The notes: a model not told the origin generated them from the letters alone. A DNA stretch of 64,000 nucleotides from Syngnathus acus (GCF_901709675.1 NC_051106.1:681501-745500); one strand, 5' to 3'; shown: positions 37,238-50,178, counted from the stretch's first letter. Made by a program: numbers and translations.

Positions 37238-40200
37238 ATGGCGGCATCGGTGCGCGACAAGCAGACAGGTACGTGTCTTCCGATCGTAAAATCACTTGTC
37301 ATCCGTCATCTGCTGCCGCCGGCGCACTCTTGACTTTTAAACTGTCAATTAAGACGGACGCGTAATTTAAACAAGCGTTCATGGACCGCCATATAGAATT
37401 AGCTTCTGTTCCCTGGCGCTCTCCCCCGTATTTCGCATTGACGTCTCGTCTCCAAAGATTTGAAATCATCGAGATGGCAAAGAAACTTTCAGGATGAAAG
37501 CGTAAGCAAATGTTGCCGCTTAGCTCGTCGTGCGTGTTCCAAAATGGACTGCGTCCGCTGCACATTGGAAGAGAGCAACGCTTGATCGTCCCGAACGGAA
37601 ATGCGAACCTTTCCCTCCACTCTATTCCCCGAACATGTCTTAAATTTAACCTAAGTTCCATCGAACAAAGTGTAGCAAAATAGAGCCAACCCGAGCAGGG
37701 TCTCGGCGCGTCTCAATTGATGTTATGTCTGCTCACGTGTTGTGTCTTTTCTCGCGGTTGCCGTCCAGTGGCTCTGAGGCGCATGTTGAACTTCAACACT
37801 CCTCCCGTGAAGAACGCCACATCCGAGCCAGTATGGAAGGTAAGAAACAAACACAAAATGACACACAAACTAACGAACCAAAGGCATCGAAAGCCGACTC
37901 GAGCATGTGAACTTCACTTAGGAGCGAAGCGGGCGAACTCCATCGGATGGCAGTTTGAGTGTGGCGAAAGACGCATCGAGACAAGTTTGCGTTTGTTTCC
38001 TAGGTGCTGATCTACGACCGCTTCGGCCAGGACATAATCTCACCTCTGCTGTCTGTCAAAGAGCTGCGGGACATGGGCGTCACCCTGCACCTGTGAGATG
38101 CCGTCGGGTGGGCGCACCTCACCTTGCCCCGCCATCGACATCGACATCTCGTTGCCTTTGTGCCTTCAGCTTGCTCCACTCGGACCGAGATCCCATTCCC
38201 GACGTGCCGGCCATCTACTTTGTCATGCCCTCGGAGGAGAACGTCGACAGAATGTGTCAGGTGCTGGCGCAGGCGCCTGCGTCTCTCGAGTGGAACGTCA
38301 ACCTTTTGGCACTCAGTGAGCCGCGTCGGCAACCCAACCTTGAGTTGTGGCAGGTCTCATGAGCATCAAATTCAAGACGCAATTTTTTCCCCCTCATGAG
38401 GTTACAAACTGGCGTCGCCTTATGGCGCGAATGGGCGCAGCCGGCTCCGGTTGCGCCTTATTTGGTCTTGGCCCGCTCCTTGAGCGCGCCGTCATTTTGC
38501 GTCCAATTATCGGACTGCTTGTTGACCAAGCAAGCGACCTCTCGCAAGTGAAAACTCCCAAGTTGAGTCGATGTCGGCAGAGTTCTGATCCGGCTCCGTG
38601 TGTGGATGCGTATATGTGCGCGGGTGCAGGACCTGAGGAACCAGCTGTACGAATCGTACTACCTGAACTTCATCTCGGCCATCAGCCGAAGCAAACTGGA
38701 GGACATCGCCGGTGCTGCCTTGGCCGCTAATGCCGTCAGCCAGATCACCAAGGTTGCCACGTTTACCCTTAATCGATTATCACTCCCAAATTTCAGGATG
38801 AACAAAATGCGATAGAACCTCGGCGGCCTCTCGTTATCATTTGGACCCAAATGTTTCTTTTGTGATGGGATGGGCTAACTGGACATTTTTTGGTTGCTTC
38901 AGGTTTACGACCAGTACCTGAACTTCATCACGCTCGAGGACGACATGTTTGTCCTGTGCCATCAAAACAAGGAGCTCATCTCGTATCACGGTGCCGCTTT
39001 GCTGCTACTTCGTCGCGCGAGCGCCTCACCGCTGCTGGCTGCTGCCGCCCGCTCACTGGCGCCATTGTGCCGCATCACCCTGCAGCTATCAACCGGGCGG
39101 ACGCACAGGATGCCGACATAGAGGCCATCATGGACACCATCGTGGATAGCCTCTTCTGCTTCTTCGTCACCCTTGGTGCGTCCCCGCCAGCCGCCGACCT
39201 GCCCTCGCCCTGACCTTGACGACGAATGCGCCCTGTGCTCGCGTAGGCGCTGTGCCTGTCATCCGGTGTCCCCGTGGCAACGCGGCCGAGATGGTTGCCG
39301 TGGTGAGTTGAGCGGCGCCGTGTGCTTTTCAGCCCCTTTTGCAGGCAAAAACCCGCAAGAGCGTGGTCGAACCCAGGTCGGAACCCGGTGACGTCTCGGA
39401 TGGAGAGCCGAGGTGATATTTCTCTCACCCAGAGAACCGGAGACCTGTCTTGTAAGCTTGTGGTCGGTCACAACCATCGGGGCTCCATTACCGTAGAGCA
39501 GGGGTCTCAAACTCCAGTCCTCGGGGGCCGCATTCCTACATGTTTTCCAAGTTTCCCTCGTTAAACACACCTGATTCAAATGATCAGTTCATCCTCACGT
39601 TCTGCAGGAGCCTGATAATTGAATCAGGTGTGTTGAACGAGGGAAACTTGGAAAACATGTAGGAATGCGGCCCCCGAGGACTGGAGTTTGAGACCCCTGC
39701 CGTAGAGGAAACGGAGCGAGTCAGTCGGTTTTGGTCTAGTTCCACATTGGGACAAAGTGATCCTGACCCGCTTGTCTTCTGAAATGGATGCGTGACCTTT
39801 TGATTCATTTCACCGTCCACCCCACCCCGTCTCGTAGAAGCTGGACAAGAAGCTGCGTGAAAACCTCCGCGACGCCAGGAACAGCCTGTTCACGGGAGAC
39901 AACATGGCCGCCGGGCAGTTCAGGTGAGCACACATTTCTTGCCAGCGGCGGCTCCTGTGACGCTTGTGGTCCTCTCGCGCGCAGCTTCCAGAGGCCGCTG
40001 TTCGTCCTGGCTGACCGCAACATGGACATGGCCACACCCCTTCACCACACATGGACATATCAGGCGCTCATCCATGACGTCATGGTTAGCCGTCTGTTAA
40101 GTTTTTTGATTATGATGAATGATAAGTCCACTAAAATTATATTTTGACTGTTGAACCGCCCGCCAGGATTTCCACCTCAACTGGGTGGTGCTGGAGGAGG

Positions 40201-43200
40201 GCGCGGTGGCCGAGGCGTCCTCCGCCGGTGCCAGACCCAAAAAGAAGAGCCGCCGCACGTACGACCTGACGCCCGCCGACAAGTTCTGGCAAAAGCACAA
40301 GGGCAGGTGAGTGGCCGGGGAGCGAAGGGAGAGCAGAGTGCTTTTCTGACCGCGTATGCCCGCGAGCGGCGGCAGTCCCTTCCCGGAGGTGGCCGAGTCA
40401 GTCCAGGAGGAGCTGGACGCGTACCGGGCGCAGGAGGACGAGGTCAAACATCTGAAGAGCATCATGGTGAGAAACCCCGGGTGGGCGGGTGCTGTCCCCT
40501 TGCCGCCGCCGGCTGAGCTCTCTGTGCGGGCAGGGCCTGGAGGGCGAGGACGAGGGCGCCATCAGCATGCTGTCCGACAACACCGCCAAGCTCACGTCGG
40601 CCGTCAGGTGCGCAGCCTGCTCCCAGCTTTCTTATTCACGAGCAAGTTAACCCATCCCCATGGGAATACCTTCATGCAGCACCAAATGCAGCAACTTTTT
40701 GGGCCTACTGTTCATCGGCTTTTGTGCTGCTTTTCTCCTCACCCAGGAGGCAATGTAAAACCTACACGCATACGAAACATAAATTTGATGGCGAAGAAGA
40801 GCGTCACAGTTTTGTATTGCTCAGATGATAACGACTCGATGCCCGTGACAATTGTTATGTCGAGAGCAAGACTATGTGCGCAGGGTGGCTAAGTTTGGTG
40901 TTTGTCTAGTTCTCTGCCCGAGCTGCTGGAGAAGAAACGCCTGATTGATCTGCACACCAACGTGGCCACGGCCGTGCTGGACCACATCAAGGTACCGACA
41001 TGCACGCGCGTGCCTAACCTGTAAAGTACGCGCCGTGACGTGTCGTGCCCTTGTGTGTTTTCAGAGCCGAAAATTGGATGTTTATTTCGAGTATGAAGAA
41101 AAACTGATGAGCAAGTCGACTTTGGACAAATCTCTCCTGGACATCATCAGTGACCCGGATGGTACGTGCGCACACTCACGGCTCGGTCTGAGCGCCTTGT
41201 TGTTGATGCCACCATGTTGTTGTTGCTCGTCAGCGGGGACTCCGGAAGACAAGATGCGACTCTTCCTCATCTTCTTCATCACAGCTCAGCAGCCTCCTTC
41301 CGAGGTATCGCCACCGACAAGCTTAGAATTAATTTTTTTAGACTTTTAAAATCAGTCAAAATTGTTGCATGCAGCAAAAGCACAAACAATTGACAGGTTG
41401 TCACCAGATGGCAGCAAAACACTACTTTTGCCGTAATGAAATTTCTCAGGCGCTTCAGCATGTGTCCCTGCAGATTCCGCAAGATGATGCCAAAGCGCTC
41501 CTTTGGTCCAAAGGAACTGCTTTGATCACGTCTTCAATTAGTAATCCCCTCGCAGCTAGATGCTGCAAGATGGCGGCAAAGCACTTCTTTTGTGTAACGG
41601 AAACCCTAAATCTAGTTTCTTGGCACTTTTATCAAAGAGCCCTTTTCGTCCAAAACAAGCTTCCGTCTTCACTCTGACATCAGCGCTCCTTTTGTCAAAA
41701 GGAAGCGCTTCACTTTGATGTGTTTTGCTTGAGCACAAAACGGCAACTATTTTTCAGCAAAGGTAAGTTAGGAGAAAAAAAGATCAGCGACGAGGTGAAT
41801 ATTGAACCGAGCTCTCTCCGTGTGTGCCTGCCAGGGCATCTGTCTCGCGTGCGTGCGTGTGTCTGTCTGTCTGCCTGTCCCCGCGCTAGAGCAACCGCGC
41901 TGATGGCGATCGCAGGCCCGGCCATGACAGCGGCCATGTCGTAAATCGTGCTCGTCCTTTTCCAGTCCAAACCTTCTCTAAGTACGACGGAATGTTCCCT
42001 TGCCGCTCTATTGTTTTTGCGCTGGTCCTTTTTGTTTTGCCCTTGCCGTGGCTCCAATGATGCCAGCACGACTTTGTTTGTTGCGTTTGTTTGTTGTGTG
42101 CCCCCAGTCTGACGTGGAGCAGTACAAAAGGGCCATGCTGGATGCTGGCTGTGACCTGTCGCCCCTCACCTACATCAAACAGTGGAAGTGAGTCTCTGTG
42201 CCTGCGTCCTTCGATGAGCAATGCCCCTTGCTTTGCCCCCCCCCCCCCAACTCCCCCACGTGGCCGCATGGAAATTAAGTTGCGCTTCTCCCGGAGGATG
42301 ATCTGGGAAAGACGAGTTGGCGGGTGGAGATAGAGAGCGGACGACCCGGTGCGCCCTCCCTCAAAACGTGTCCTCAGGAAACCCGAACCCCGTCTGACCA
42401 GCCTGTCATTGAATTGCTCCTTTTGATGCTACAAACCCTTGCAGCCAAAAAGAGCGTCTGCAGGCCTCCCCCTCCGAGTCGTGTGTGGGCTTCCCTGTCA
42501 AACCTGCAAAAAAATTGGACGGATGGATGCGTGGTCCGCTGTGATGCCTTTATGAGAACAAATGCCGCTGACACGCTTTGATTTGTGTCTTCGCTGCGCA
42601 GGGCCTTCACCAAGATGTCCGCCACCCCCGCCAACTACGGCAACAGCGGAGTCAAGCCCATGGGGTACCTTCTTCAAATAGCCAAAGTGAACCTGATTTC
42701 CAGCCTGAGCTTGTCCTCCGTTCCTCCTCCTGGTCAGACTCTTCTCACGAGTGATGAATAGCGGCTCTCAGCTGGTGATGGAGGGAGTGAAGAACTTGGT
42801 GCTCAAGCAGCACGTGAGTCAGCAAGCAAACACCTGCGCAAGTCGTTTCCACGCCGCCTCACCGTTCGTTGTTCCACCGGCCCACTGGCGTTGCCCGCAA
42901 TGATGTCATCTCTTGATCACATTACCTTGATGTCTCGTCTCCAAAACATTCCACTCAATATCTTTCTTTACAATTTTGTTCAAGATCAATGATGATTGAC
43001 CCCAGAAGAGGCCCTTTTTTTCCATTTGGAAGGAAAGGAAATATTTATGCTTTCCTGATTCTTGTCTCTTTGTTGAAGTTAACAATTCACCTTGCGTCTC
43101 GAGAGGGGAACAGTCGCTATTAACGATGTGTTATCACTTTCAGAACCTCCCGGTGACGCGAGTCCTCGACAACCTGATGGAGATGAAGTCGCACGCTGTG

Positions 43201-44474
43201 AGTGTAACACATACACTCACACACACGTGAGCACGAGCACACACGACGCGGTTGTTGTGCTTGGTGAAAGGAAGACACGAGCGAAATAATGTGGACCGAC
43301 ACACGCTTATTTTTTCCCCGCTTGACTTGCTGTGCTCACACTAACCCATCTTAACCTTGGATCGTGAGGCTCCACCTCCTGGCTGCCAATAATTTTCGTC
43401 ACGTGTGTATTTTTTTCCTTCCCGTTCCAGGAAACGGACGACTATCGCTACTTTGACCCAAAGATGCTGCGTGGCAGCGAAAGGTAGCGCACGCGCAAGC
43501 GCTTGCTCTTAGCGCCGCGACGACGTCACAGCGATGTCATGTCTCCCTCGCGTCGTCCGCAGCTCCATTCCCAGGAACAAGAACCCTTTCCAGGAGGTGA
43601 GTCCATCTGTTTTTGACCGATACGTTCATCCATTGACTGAATTGTAAATGCCTTGCCAAGGACAAGAAACGTGAGCCGGATGACAACGAGACAACTGAAA
43701 TATTTTTGAAGGAAAAAAAACAAGCAGTGTGGAAAAAGCAAATAGATTTTAAAAAAAAAAAATGTACAAAATGTAAACATTTCTGAAAGAAAGGAGGAGA
43801 AAATGTCAAATTGGATATAAAAATAGTAGATTAACCAATTCTAGTTGTGTAAAAATGAAAAAGTAATTCTGTGGCAAAAGGGAATGAATGAGAAGGCAAA
43901 AAGTTCCGTTTGAAAAAATGTGCTGTATTTCTGGATGCAAAGGTAAAATGCAGCAAAAAGAAAGTCAAACAGAAAATTGGGTCAATGCAAACATTTCAGT
44001 TTGTAAAAAGCTTTTCAGAAATTCTCCAGAAGGGAAAAAGCCAGTTAGTGTTGCGTCATCACACTCATGACTTTATTCTCCTCGAGGCCATCGTCTTTGT
44101 GGTGGGTGGCGGAAACTACATTGAGTACCAGAACTTGGTGGACTACGCCAGGGTACGTGAACTCGCGCGCACACAATCACACACACACACACACACGACT
44201 CACTGTACTGACGTGTGTGTCTGTGTGTCAGTCAAAAACAGGCAAGAAGATCCTTTACGGCTGCAGTGAGCTGTTCAACGCGTCGCAGTTCCTCAAACAG
44301 GTCAGTTGCAGCCCCCCCCCCCCTTTCTTTTTTTTTCTTTTTGGGGGAAAACTTTTCAACTTGTGGCCTTCTGACGTGTGAAAACCAAATTGAACACTGT
44401 GTGTGCGTGTGCGTATGTGTGTGTGTGCGTGTGTGCATGTGTGTTTGCAGCTCTCCCAGTTGGGCCAAAAATGA
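37238..44474 (+). CDS. scfd1: Sec1 family domain-containing protein 1 (SLY1), complete
   Basis: Twenty-five exons join without a frame break to 632 codons (human about 640): 37238-37268, 37769-37839, 38004-38092, 38170-38260, 38630-38752, 38903-38990, 39086-39175, 39247-39302, 39838-39923, 39985-40084, 40167-40306, 40376-40466, 40534-40607, 40910-40991, 41065-41161, 41234-41304, 42108-42187, 42602-42664, 42738-42813, 43144-43197, 43431-43483, 43563-43596, 44087-44152, 44232-44300 and 44451-44474. Recognised segments include RRMLNFNTPPVKN, YDRFGQDIISPLLSVKELR, FVMPSEENVDRMCQ, FITLEDDMFVLC, DKFWQKHKGSPFPEVAES and VFVVGGGNYIEYQNL. SLY1 is the Sec1/Munc18 protein that binds syntaxin-5/18 SNAREs and drives ER-Golgi fusion. 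The ATG lies in a CpG-rich AAGATGGCGGC context. Every exon of the human gene has a counterpart. Confidence 0.97.
39499..39699. mobile_element. near-perfect palindromic hAT MITE in an scfd1 intron
   Basis: The 201-bp element has termini CAGGGGTCTCAAACTCCAGT and the complement. The inverted repeats extend about 85 bases each with very few mismatches, so the transcript can fold into one long hairpin. The 8-bp duplication is CCGTAGAG (39491-39498, 39700-39707). It lies in the scfd1 intron 39303-39837. Confidence 0.95.
44401..44446. repeat. (GT)n microsatellite beside the last scfd1 acceptor
   Basis: An interrupted GT/GC run ends immediately before the TTTGCAG acceptor of the last exon, standing in for a normal polypyrimidine tract. 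A (CA)n run lies at about 44176-44200 in the preceding intron. Confidence 0.9.
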
Positions 44475-44680
44475 GGTGGCAGACCCCAAAGAACATTTTA
44501 GCCTGTGAGCAGAAGTGCTTGGGATGGATGAGCGCATCAATTGCTGTTGACTGGGTGGATGTTGTCCAGCAGCATCAATACAAAAGAACTTGACCAACCC
44601 CCTTTTTTAAAGTGTGTTGCTTTTGGAAGATGTATCTGAGGAAACCCTGTCTGTCAATCACCCCATAAATCAATATGTAG

Positions 44681-44686
44681 AATAAA
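44681..44686 (+). terminator. polyadenylation signal of scfd1
   Basis: AATAAA stands about 205 bases after the scfd1 stop codon and is the first such hexamer, which gives a plausible short 3' UTR. Confidence 0.65.
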
Positions 44687-44689
44687 AAT

Positions 44690-45700
44690 CGTCGAGCCTC
44701 ATCAAGTCCAACCACGTCGTCGTTTGTTGCAAGCACATATGCGATCAAGTGAGGATAATCGGGCCTTGCCATTGAGAAGAGGCTTGATGCACGTACACCA
44801 GCCAGCCACCAAATCCAAAATGAGAGTCTTCAACTTTTAGCTGACAACAAATGATTGCACAAGTCAAAGTGACATTTTCAGACAAAAGGCTCCCAAAAAA
44901 AGAACAAATCTCTTTAGTGGTGCCATACTACTGCAGCGCTGCCGGACACAAAAGCTTCTTGTGCTGTGAGTCGACAGAAAGTTTTAACTAAACCAAGATG
45001 AGCCACACCTCATGCAAAGACAGTCGGACTCTGGCTGAGGGGAGGAAACGGCGCCTCCTCTTGGAGAAGAATGAGGAACCGCCGCAAGTTTTCATTTTGG
45101 AACAAAGAAGATGAACACGAGGCGTCCGCGTCCTGCTGACCGAGCTCCACTTCCCGGCCTGGAACCACATGAGAGACATACTTGCTCTCCGTCTCAGCTG
45201 GAGACGCAGTAGGAGGAAATTCTCCTTCCTCCGCAACAACATCCTGTCTCGTGTAGATGATGTCATCAGGCCAAATCTCATTTGCATCCGTCCCAATCAG
45301 CACGAACCCCGACGACTGGGGAGCTCTTGCACAAATGAGGAGTGAACAGCAAGGTCTAATGAAAAGCAGGAGCGTGGCTGGCTGCATCGTCTTTAGCCTC
45401 ATTTCACTTCCCTTTTTTTCCAGACAAAGCAAGACATTAATCAAAGAAGCGTGCAGTTTGACCCTTTGACCTAGCTGACTGCCAATCTCGAATCACCCCG
45501 AGCTTAAAAAAGGATTCGGGCAATTCTGCCATTGGGCGAACAAAATGTAGCCCAAAATATGACAAGTTGGAAGCTGATATGCTTTCTCTTCTCTTTTGAC
45601 TTAATGTTTTTCTTTCCACTTGGACTTGAAAGAGTTGAGGTGAAAAGCTCGAGTTGTTGTTTTCCCGTCGTGACTCGTCAGAGGGCGCCGCTGCCTCCAC
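44690..45700. other. scfd1-coch spacer
   Basis: Apart from the minus-strand frame listed separately, nothing is recognised here. No repeat ends, target duplications or splice-linked coding segments are seen. Confidence 0.5.
45010..45402 (-). CDS. hypothetical small secreted protein (uncertain)
   Basis: A 130-codon frame starts at MRLKTMQ. Its first 27 residues look like a signal peptide (basic start, hydrophobic core TLLLFI...CCSLLIC, then ARA), followed by an acidic, cysteine-poor chain and an end at SPTVFA. I recognise no family, no dibasic cleavage pattern typical of a prohormone and no obvious promoter. It lies between scfd1 and coch on the opposite strand to both. It may be a chance frame; it is listed because the signal-peptide-like start and the length stand out in an otherwise empty spacer. 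Confidence 0.22.
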   Translation of the reverse strand: MRLKTMQPATLLLFIRPCCSLLICARAPQSSGFVLIGTDANEIWPDDIIYTRQDVVAEEGEFPPTASPAETESKYVSHVVPGREVELGQQDADASCSSSLFQNENLRRFLILLQEEAPFPPLSQSPTVFA

Positions 45701-45726
45701 GCCCATGGAGCGCGTGCACGCGATCG

Positions 45727-45734
45727 TATTTAAA
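45727..45734 (+). promoter_or_regulatory. candidate TATA box upstream of coch
   Basis: TATTTAAA stands in a GC-rich context just before a CTCCGGTCAGCC stretch, about 0.9 kb upstream of the coch ATG. Non-coding 5' exons would then lie in the T-rich region 45760-46620. Inferred from sequence context only. Confidence 0.35.
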
Positions 45735-46627
45735 GGCTCCGGTCAGCCGCTCTTGTTCAATTTCTTCATCCTCATCCAGGATTTCGGATTTGCTTGGATT
45801 CCAACCTAGGCGGTCAGCGTTGGCAACTGGTCATTTTTTGCCGTGGTGCGATTGCGTTTGCGTGGTGTCGGGCCCACGGCCCATTTGTATCTCGTTTGCA
45901 TGAGCGGCGCCTCATTAGCATAAGCGTCGAATTGTTGCATTTGCGCCCCTGTGCAGTAAGTTTGACGACTCTTTTTTATTTGCTTGTCTTCCAGGCGGCG
46001 GCGTCGGTGCGCTCATGTCTGCGCTCCTTTTCAGCGGTACCGGCTGGCACCCACTCGTCTCCACTCGAGCGTGATTCTACTGCGGCTCTGTCTCTGTCGA
46101 GCGTTCAATTCTTCTTCTCGAGTGCCCTCCTTAGTTTGGGCAGAGTCGGGCTCTGTTGTTCCCCGTTTACCCTTAATTTCCGACTCGACCATGTTCTGTT
46201 CTGCGACGTCCTCGTTCTTGTTCCACCCTTTCAATTCTGTAGTTTTAACACTATTTTTTTCTCCAATTTCACCCGATACTTTTCCTCTCTTCTACTGTAC
46301 TCTAACACTTTTGTATTGGAGTCCACTCGATTGCACTCGATTCCGTGCGACCCGTATCCGCACTCGTCCAACTCTAGCCTCCATTTCCACTTTGTTCTGC
46401 AGGACTCCGTAGCATTCTGTGTTATTTTTCTATGTCCTTCCATGATGCTGCTCATCGCCGTTTTACTTGACTCTCTGTTCTATTGGTCTGGAGTCGACTC
46501 ATCTCTGTTCGCTCCTCTTCTCCCCTTCCCACTCGTGTCCTTCGTTTGCCTCCATCCTGTTGATGTGTATTGCGATGATGTTTTGAATTCTTTCCTCTCT
46601 TCTTGCAGGTGTACTCTTCCTGGTGTC

Positions 46628-49600
46628 ATGGCGGTCCTGCGAAAGCTCGGGTGCGTCCTCACATTTTTTGCTCGTGGCCCTCAAGCTTGTTTCGGTGTCG
46701 TGTGAAGTTGCTGTGTTTCTGCCGGTCGCTTAGCAGCGCGTGCGCTTACCTGCGGCACCCGTGCCGCCGACCTAGACCCGACGGCGATGGTGGGCGGCAT
46801 CCCGCTGCGGTGCCCGCCCCACTGTGCGCAACGCAGACTCTCTGTCTTCGGCACCACCGTGTACGCCGCCGTCTCATCCATTTGCGGCGCTGCGCTGCAC
46901 AGGTAAAAAGGATTTAAGCCTCGCAGTCCCACCTGCCCACGTGCCTCGACCTCACCTCCCGTTTCGCAACACGACATGTTTGTCTGCAGCAGCGCTGTGG
47001 GACACACCGGTGGCGAGGTTCTGCTCAGCCGTCTGCCAGGACAGCAGCACTATGTGGGCACCCTGGCCAATGGTGTCCAGTCGCAGGCCCTGTCGCGCTG
47101 GAGCGCCTCCTTTACCCTCCAAGGTAGGGTACGAGGGTACGGCTAGCGCCGGCGAGCATGAGCGCTCACCGGGCCAGGTAGGACTCACAAGGGACTCTTT
47201 CCACTGTGACCCAGGGCTCCAGGACCAAAGACCGCAGGAGCTAATCCGGGACTCGGGCACCAATTCCAGGCCAGCCAAGAAAGCCGCCAAGAAGATGTCT
47301 GTGAAAAAAGTTGGAAATAAAGGTAACCTTGTCCTATCCGTTGTTTTATTTTTTTTGGTCCTGTTCTATCCCATGCCATCTTGCCTCTTCCCTCTCTGGA
47401 CCTGCCTCGCTCTGCCCTGTGCTATCTAATGTGTGCCAGTCCGCTCTGCCCCATCCCTCCCAGTGCTGTCACTTCCCTGCACCTCCCTCGCCTCGCCTTC
47501 CCCGCCCTGTTCATCCTTTCTGGCAGCCATTTCCACGGCATTCTGTCCCGTCCTTTTCTGCCAGACTGTCAGATGGACATTGGGCTGGTGATTGACAGCA
47601 GCTCCAATTTGGGGCAGCGGCGCTTCAACCTCCAAAAGAACTTTGTCGCCAAGCTGGTGGCCATGTTGAAAGTTGGAGTCGACGGACCCCATGTGGGCCT
47701 CGTTCAGGCCAGGTCACGCACGCGCCAGTCGCTTCAGCAACCCTTGAGCTCAGAGCTACGAGTTAATGTGTGTGTGCATGTGCGTGTAGTGACCTTCCTA
47801 GGACAGAATTCCTGCTCAGCAACTACACACAACCCAAAGAGCTTCAGTTTGCCATCAAGGCGCTTGCACACCTGGGAGGGAACACCAACACAGGTACTCA
47901 CACAAGCAGGGTGACTCGCTGTAGCGGGACTTTGGCTGGATGGTTCCGCAAAAGTCTCCAAGAAAGCCGCGTGTTTGTGTGGCACTCCCGCAGGCAAGGC
48001 CATCACGCACACGGCAGAGATGCTGTTCACGCAGCGGAGCGGCGCCAGACGCGGTCGCCCTCGCGTCATGCTTGTGCTGATCGACGGCTGGCCGTCAGAC
48101 GAGCTGCAGCCGGCAGCGACGGCAGCCCGCCACGCGGGCATCAATGTCTTCCTGGCCACCGTCACCCAGCCCACGGCCGACGAGCTTCCCACCGTGCCTG
48201 ATCGCGACTTTGCCAAGAAGGTCGGTGGGCTGGCCCGTGTTTATCACAGTCATGTGTTTGACCCGCGTTTGTTCGCTTCAGGCGGTGTGCAAAGACAACG
48301 GCTTCTTCAGCTACCAGATGTCCAGCTGGTTTGGTACCACCAAACACGTCAAACCTCTGGCGCAGAGACTCTGTTCGCCGGACGGCCTTCTGTGCAGTAT
48401 GCGATTTGATGGTGCCACCACAACACAGCAGAAATGCACTCGTACACCATCCAAATGCCCGCCGTCGTGTGTTTTGCCACAGGTCGTACGTGTTATAATT
48501 CGGTCAACGTGGGCTTCTTGATCGACGGCTCCTCCAGCGTGGGTGATCCCAACTTCCGCACGCTCCTGGACTTTTTGGCGGCCATCGCCACCAAGTTTGA
48601 CATCTCCGATATGGGTGCTCGCGTGGGTGAGCGTGCCATCTTATGTTGCCACTGTGCCAAACTTGAGTCTCCTGATATCTCCGTGGCCTTTTCACATGCT
48701 TTTCTTGTGTGTGTCTGCAATGTCACAACCAGGCGCCGTTCAGTTCACGTATGACCAGCGTCTGGAGTTTGGCCTTAGAGAGCACGACAGCAAAGATGGC
48801 GTCCTGGGTGCCCTGAGGGCCATCCCCTACATGAGCGGCGGCACGGCCACCGGGAGCGCCATCACCTTCGCCGCGCAAAACCTCTTCAGGTGACGCTCGC
48901 CATCACTGGCGCTCCGATTCCAACGTGAATTGATTCTCTCGTAACAGGCCGACGGCAGTCGGACGTAACTTCCTGATTGTGGTGACTGACGGCCAATCGT
49001 ATGACAGCGTAGACGGGCCCGCACTGGCGGCGCAGAATCAAGGTGTGCCCATGTGGCAGTTTTCATTATATTATTGGGAAAGATTCTGCAGTACCAATAT
49101 GGACAGTTTTCCTTGAAATTTGTTACCGTAATAATTTTCTTAGAAATGGAGAACTTTTCAATAAATAGGACTTATTAGTGGCGCCACGGCGGCGCGCAGG
49201 TTAGCATGTTGTATTTTGCGGGGGCTCATTTGTGTCATGTCTTTAAAGCAGTGGTTCTTAACCTGGGTTCGATCAAACCCTAGGGGTTCGGTGAGTCGGT
49301 CTCAGGGATTCGGCAGAGCCTCCACTGCGGCGGTCCAAACACACCTGATTTATCGTGTAAATTCGTGATGACGCATAACTGAACTGGTCTCGCAAAGGCA
49401 ACAGTAGAAGTCACACTGATTTGCAGGAATGTAATTTGTTGTGAGTTCATGCAGTTTGTTGGTGATGTTCATGCACGACTCATTTTGTGCACCAGTAAAA
49501 CACATCTATATCATGAGTTTGAAAAAAATAATTTTATTTTTCACTAAAAAGGGGTTTGGTGAATGCGCATATGAAGCTGGTGGGATTCGGTACCTCTAAC

Positions 49601-49857
49601 AAGGTTAAGAACCACTGCTTTAAAGTGATTAGTTGATTTTTTTCACCAGTGTGCTGTTTGTCACTTTTGCTCCGCCCATGAAAGGCATCAGCATGTTTTC
49701 AGTGGGCGTGGCCTGGGCGCCCATGGACGACCTGCGCGCGATGGCGTCGGAGCCCAAAGACGAGCACGTCTTTTTCAGCCAACACTTCGATGGCCTGGAG
49801 GAGCTCGTCGACAATGTCGTCCGTGTAATTTGTCACGACTTTGACGTCAACAATTGA
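46628..49857 (+). CDS. coch: cochlin (secreted LCCL and double von Willebrand A protein)
   Basis: Exons: 46628-46673 (tentative), 46734-46902, 46990-47123, 47215-47322, 47565-47712, 47790-47893, 47994-48220, 48282-48396, 48483-48626, 48733-48889, 48948-49042 and 49685-49857 (TGA). They give about 539 codons against 550 in human. A signal peptide ([14 protein letters not shown]) is followed by the LCCL domain (LTCGTRAAD...RCPPHC...SSICGAALH), a Lys-rich linker and two VWA domains. VWA1 has DSSSN at its metal site, lacking the last Ser as in the human protein; VWA2 has a full DGSSS motif ([10 protein letters not shown]) and TDG later. Cochlin is an extracellular matrix protein of the inner ear. 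The first intron is odd: between the ATG and the LCCL exon the frame is the same and is broken by one TGA (46703-46705), so a 60-base intron with a weak donor is assumed. Confidence 0.93.
49249..49617. mobile_element. hAT-type MITE in the last coch intron
   Basis: Termini CAGTGGTTCTTAACCTGGG and GGTTAAGAACCACTG are flanked by the 8-bp duplication CTTTAAAG (49241-49248, 49618-49625). It is 369 bp long, typical of non-autonomous Charlie-like fish elements. Confidence 0.95.
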
Positions 49858-50178
49858 AACATATAATACGGACGCTATAACGTCATCGCCAAGTCACCAC
49901 GCGTAGTTAAGTGAACTCTCCTGATTGCCATGTAGAACTTTTCTTAGGCGCTTATTCATATTCTTAACTGCAACAAAGTGTACACGTAAGTGCTTCCAGT
50001 CAAATGCTCTCTCGGGTTCCAATGATTTTCGCTTTGTAAAGCGACATTTTCGAAACCATCATGAGCCCTCTCTGCATTGAAATTGGTCGTGCGCGCATCT
50101 TGAGGCTACTAACAGCAGAAGTTGAGTCTAATTTGTTTCGTGTAGTCTTTTAAAGGCATTGAGTTTTGTAATATTTAT

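Noticed and set aside
45794-46705. 303-codon frame running into the coch start codon
   Set aside because: The region is T/C-rich and poor in A, so stops are rare by composition. It shows no domain and the real coch protein starts at 46628 in the same frame.
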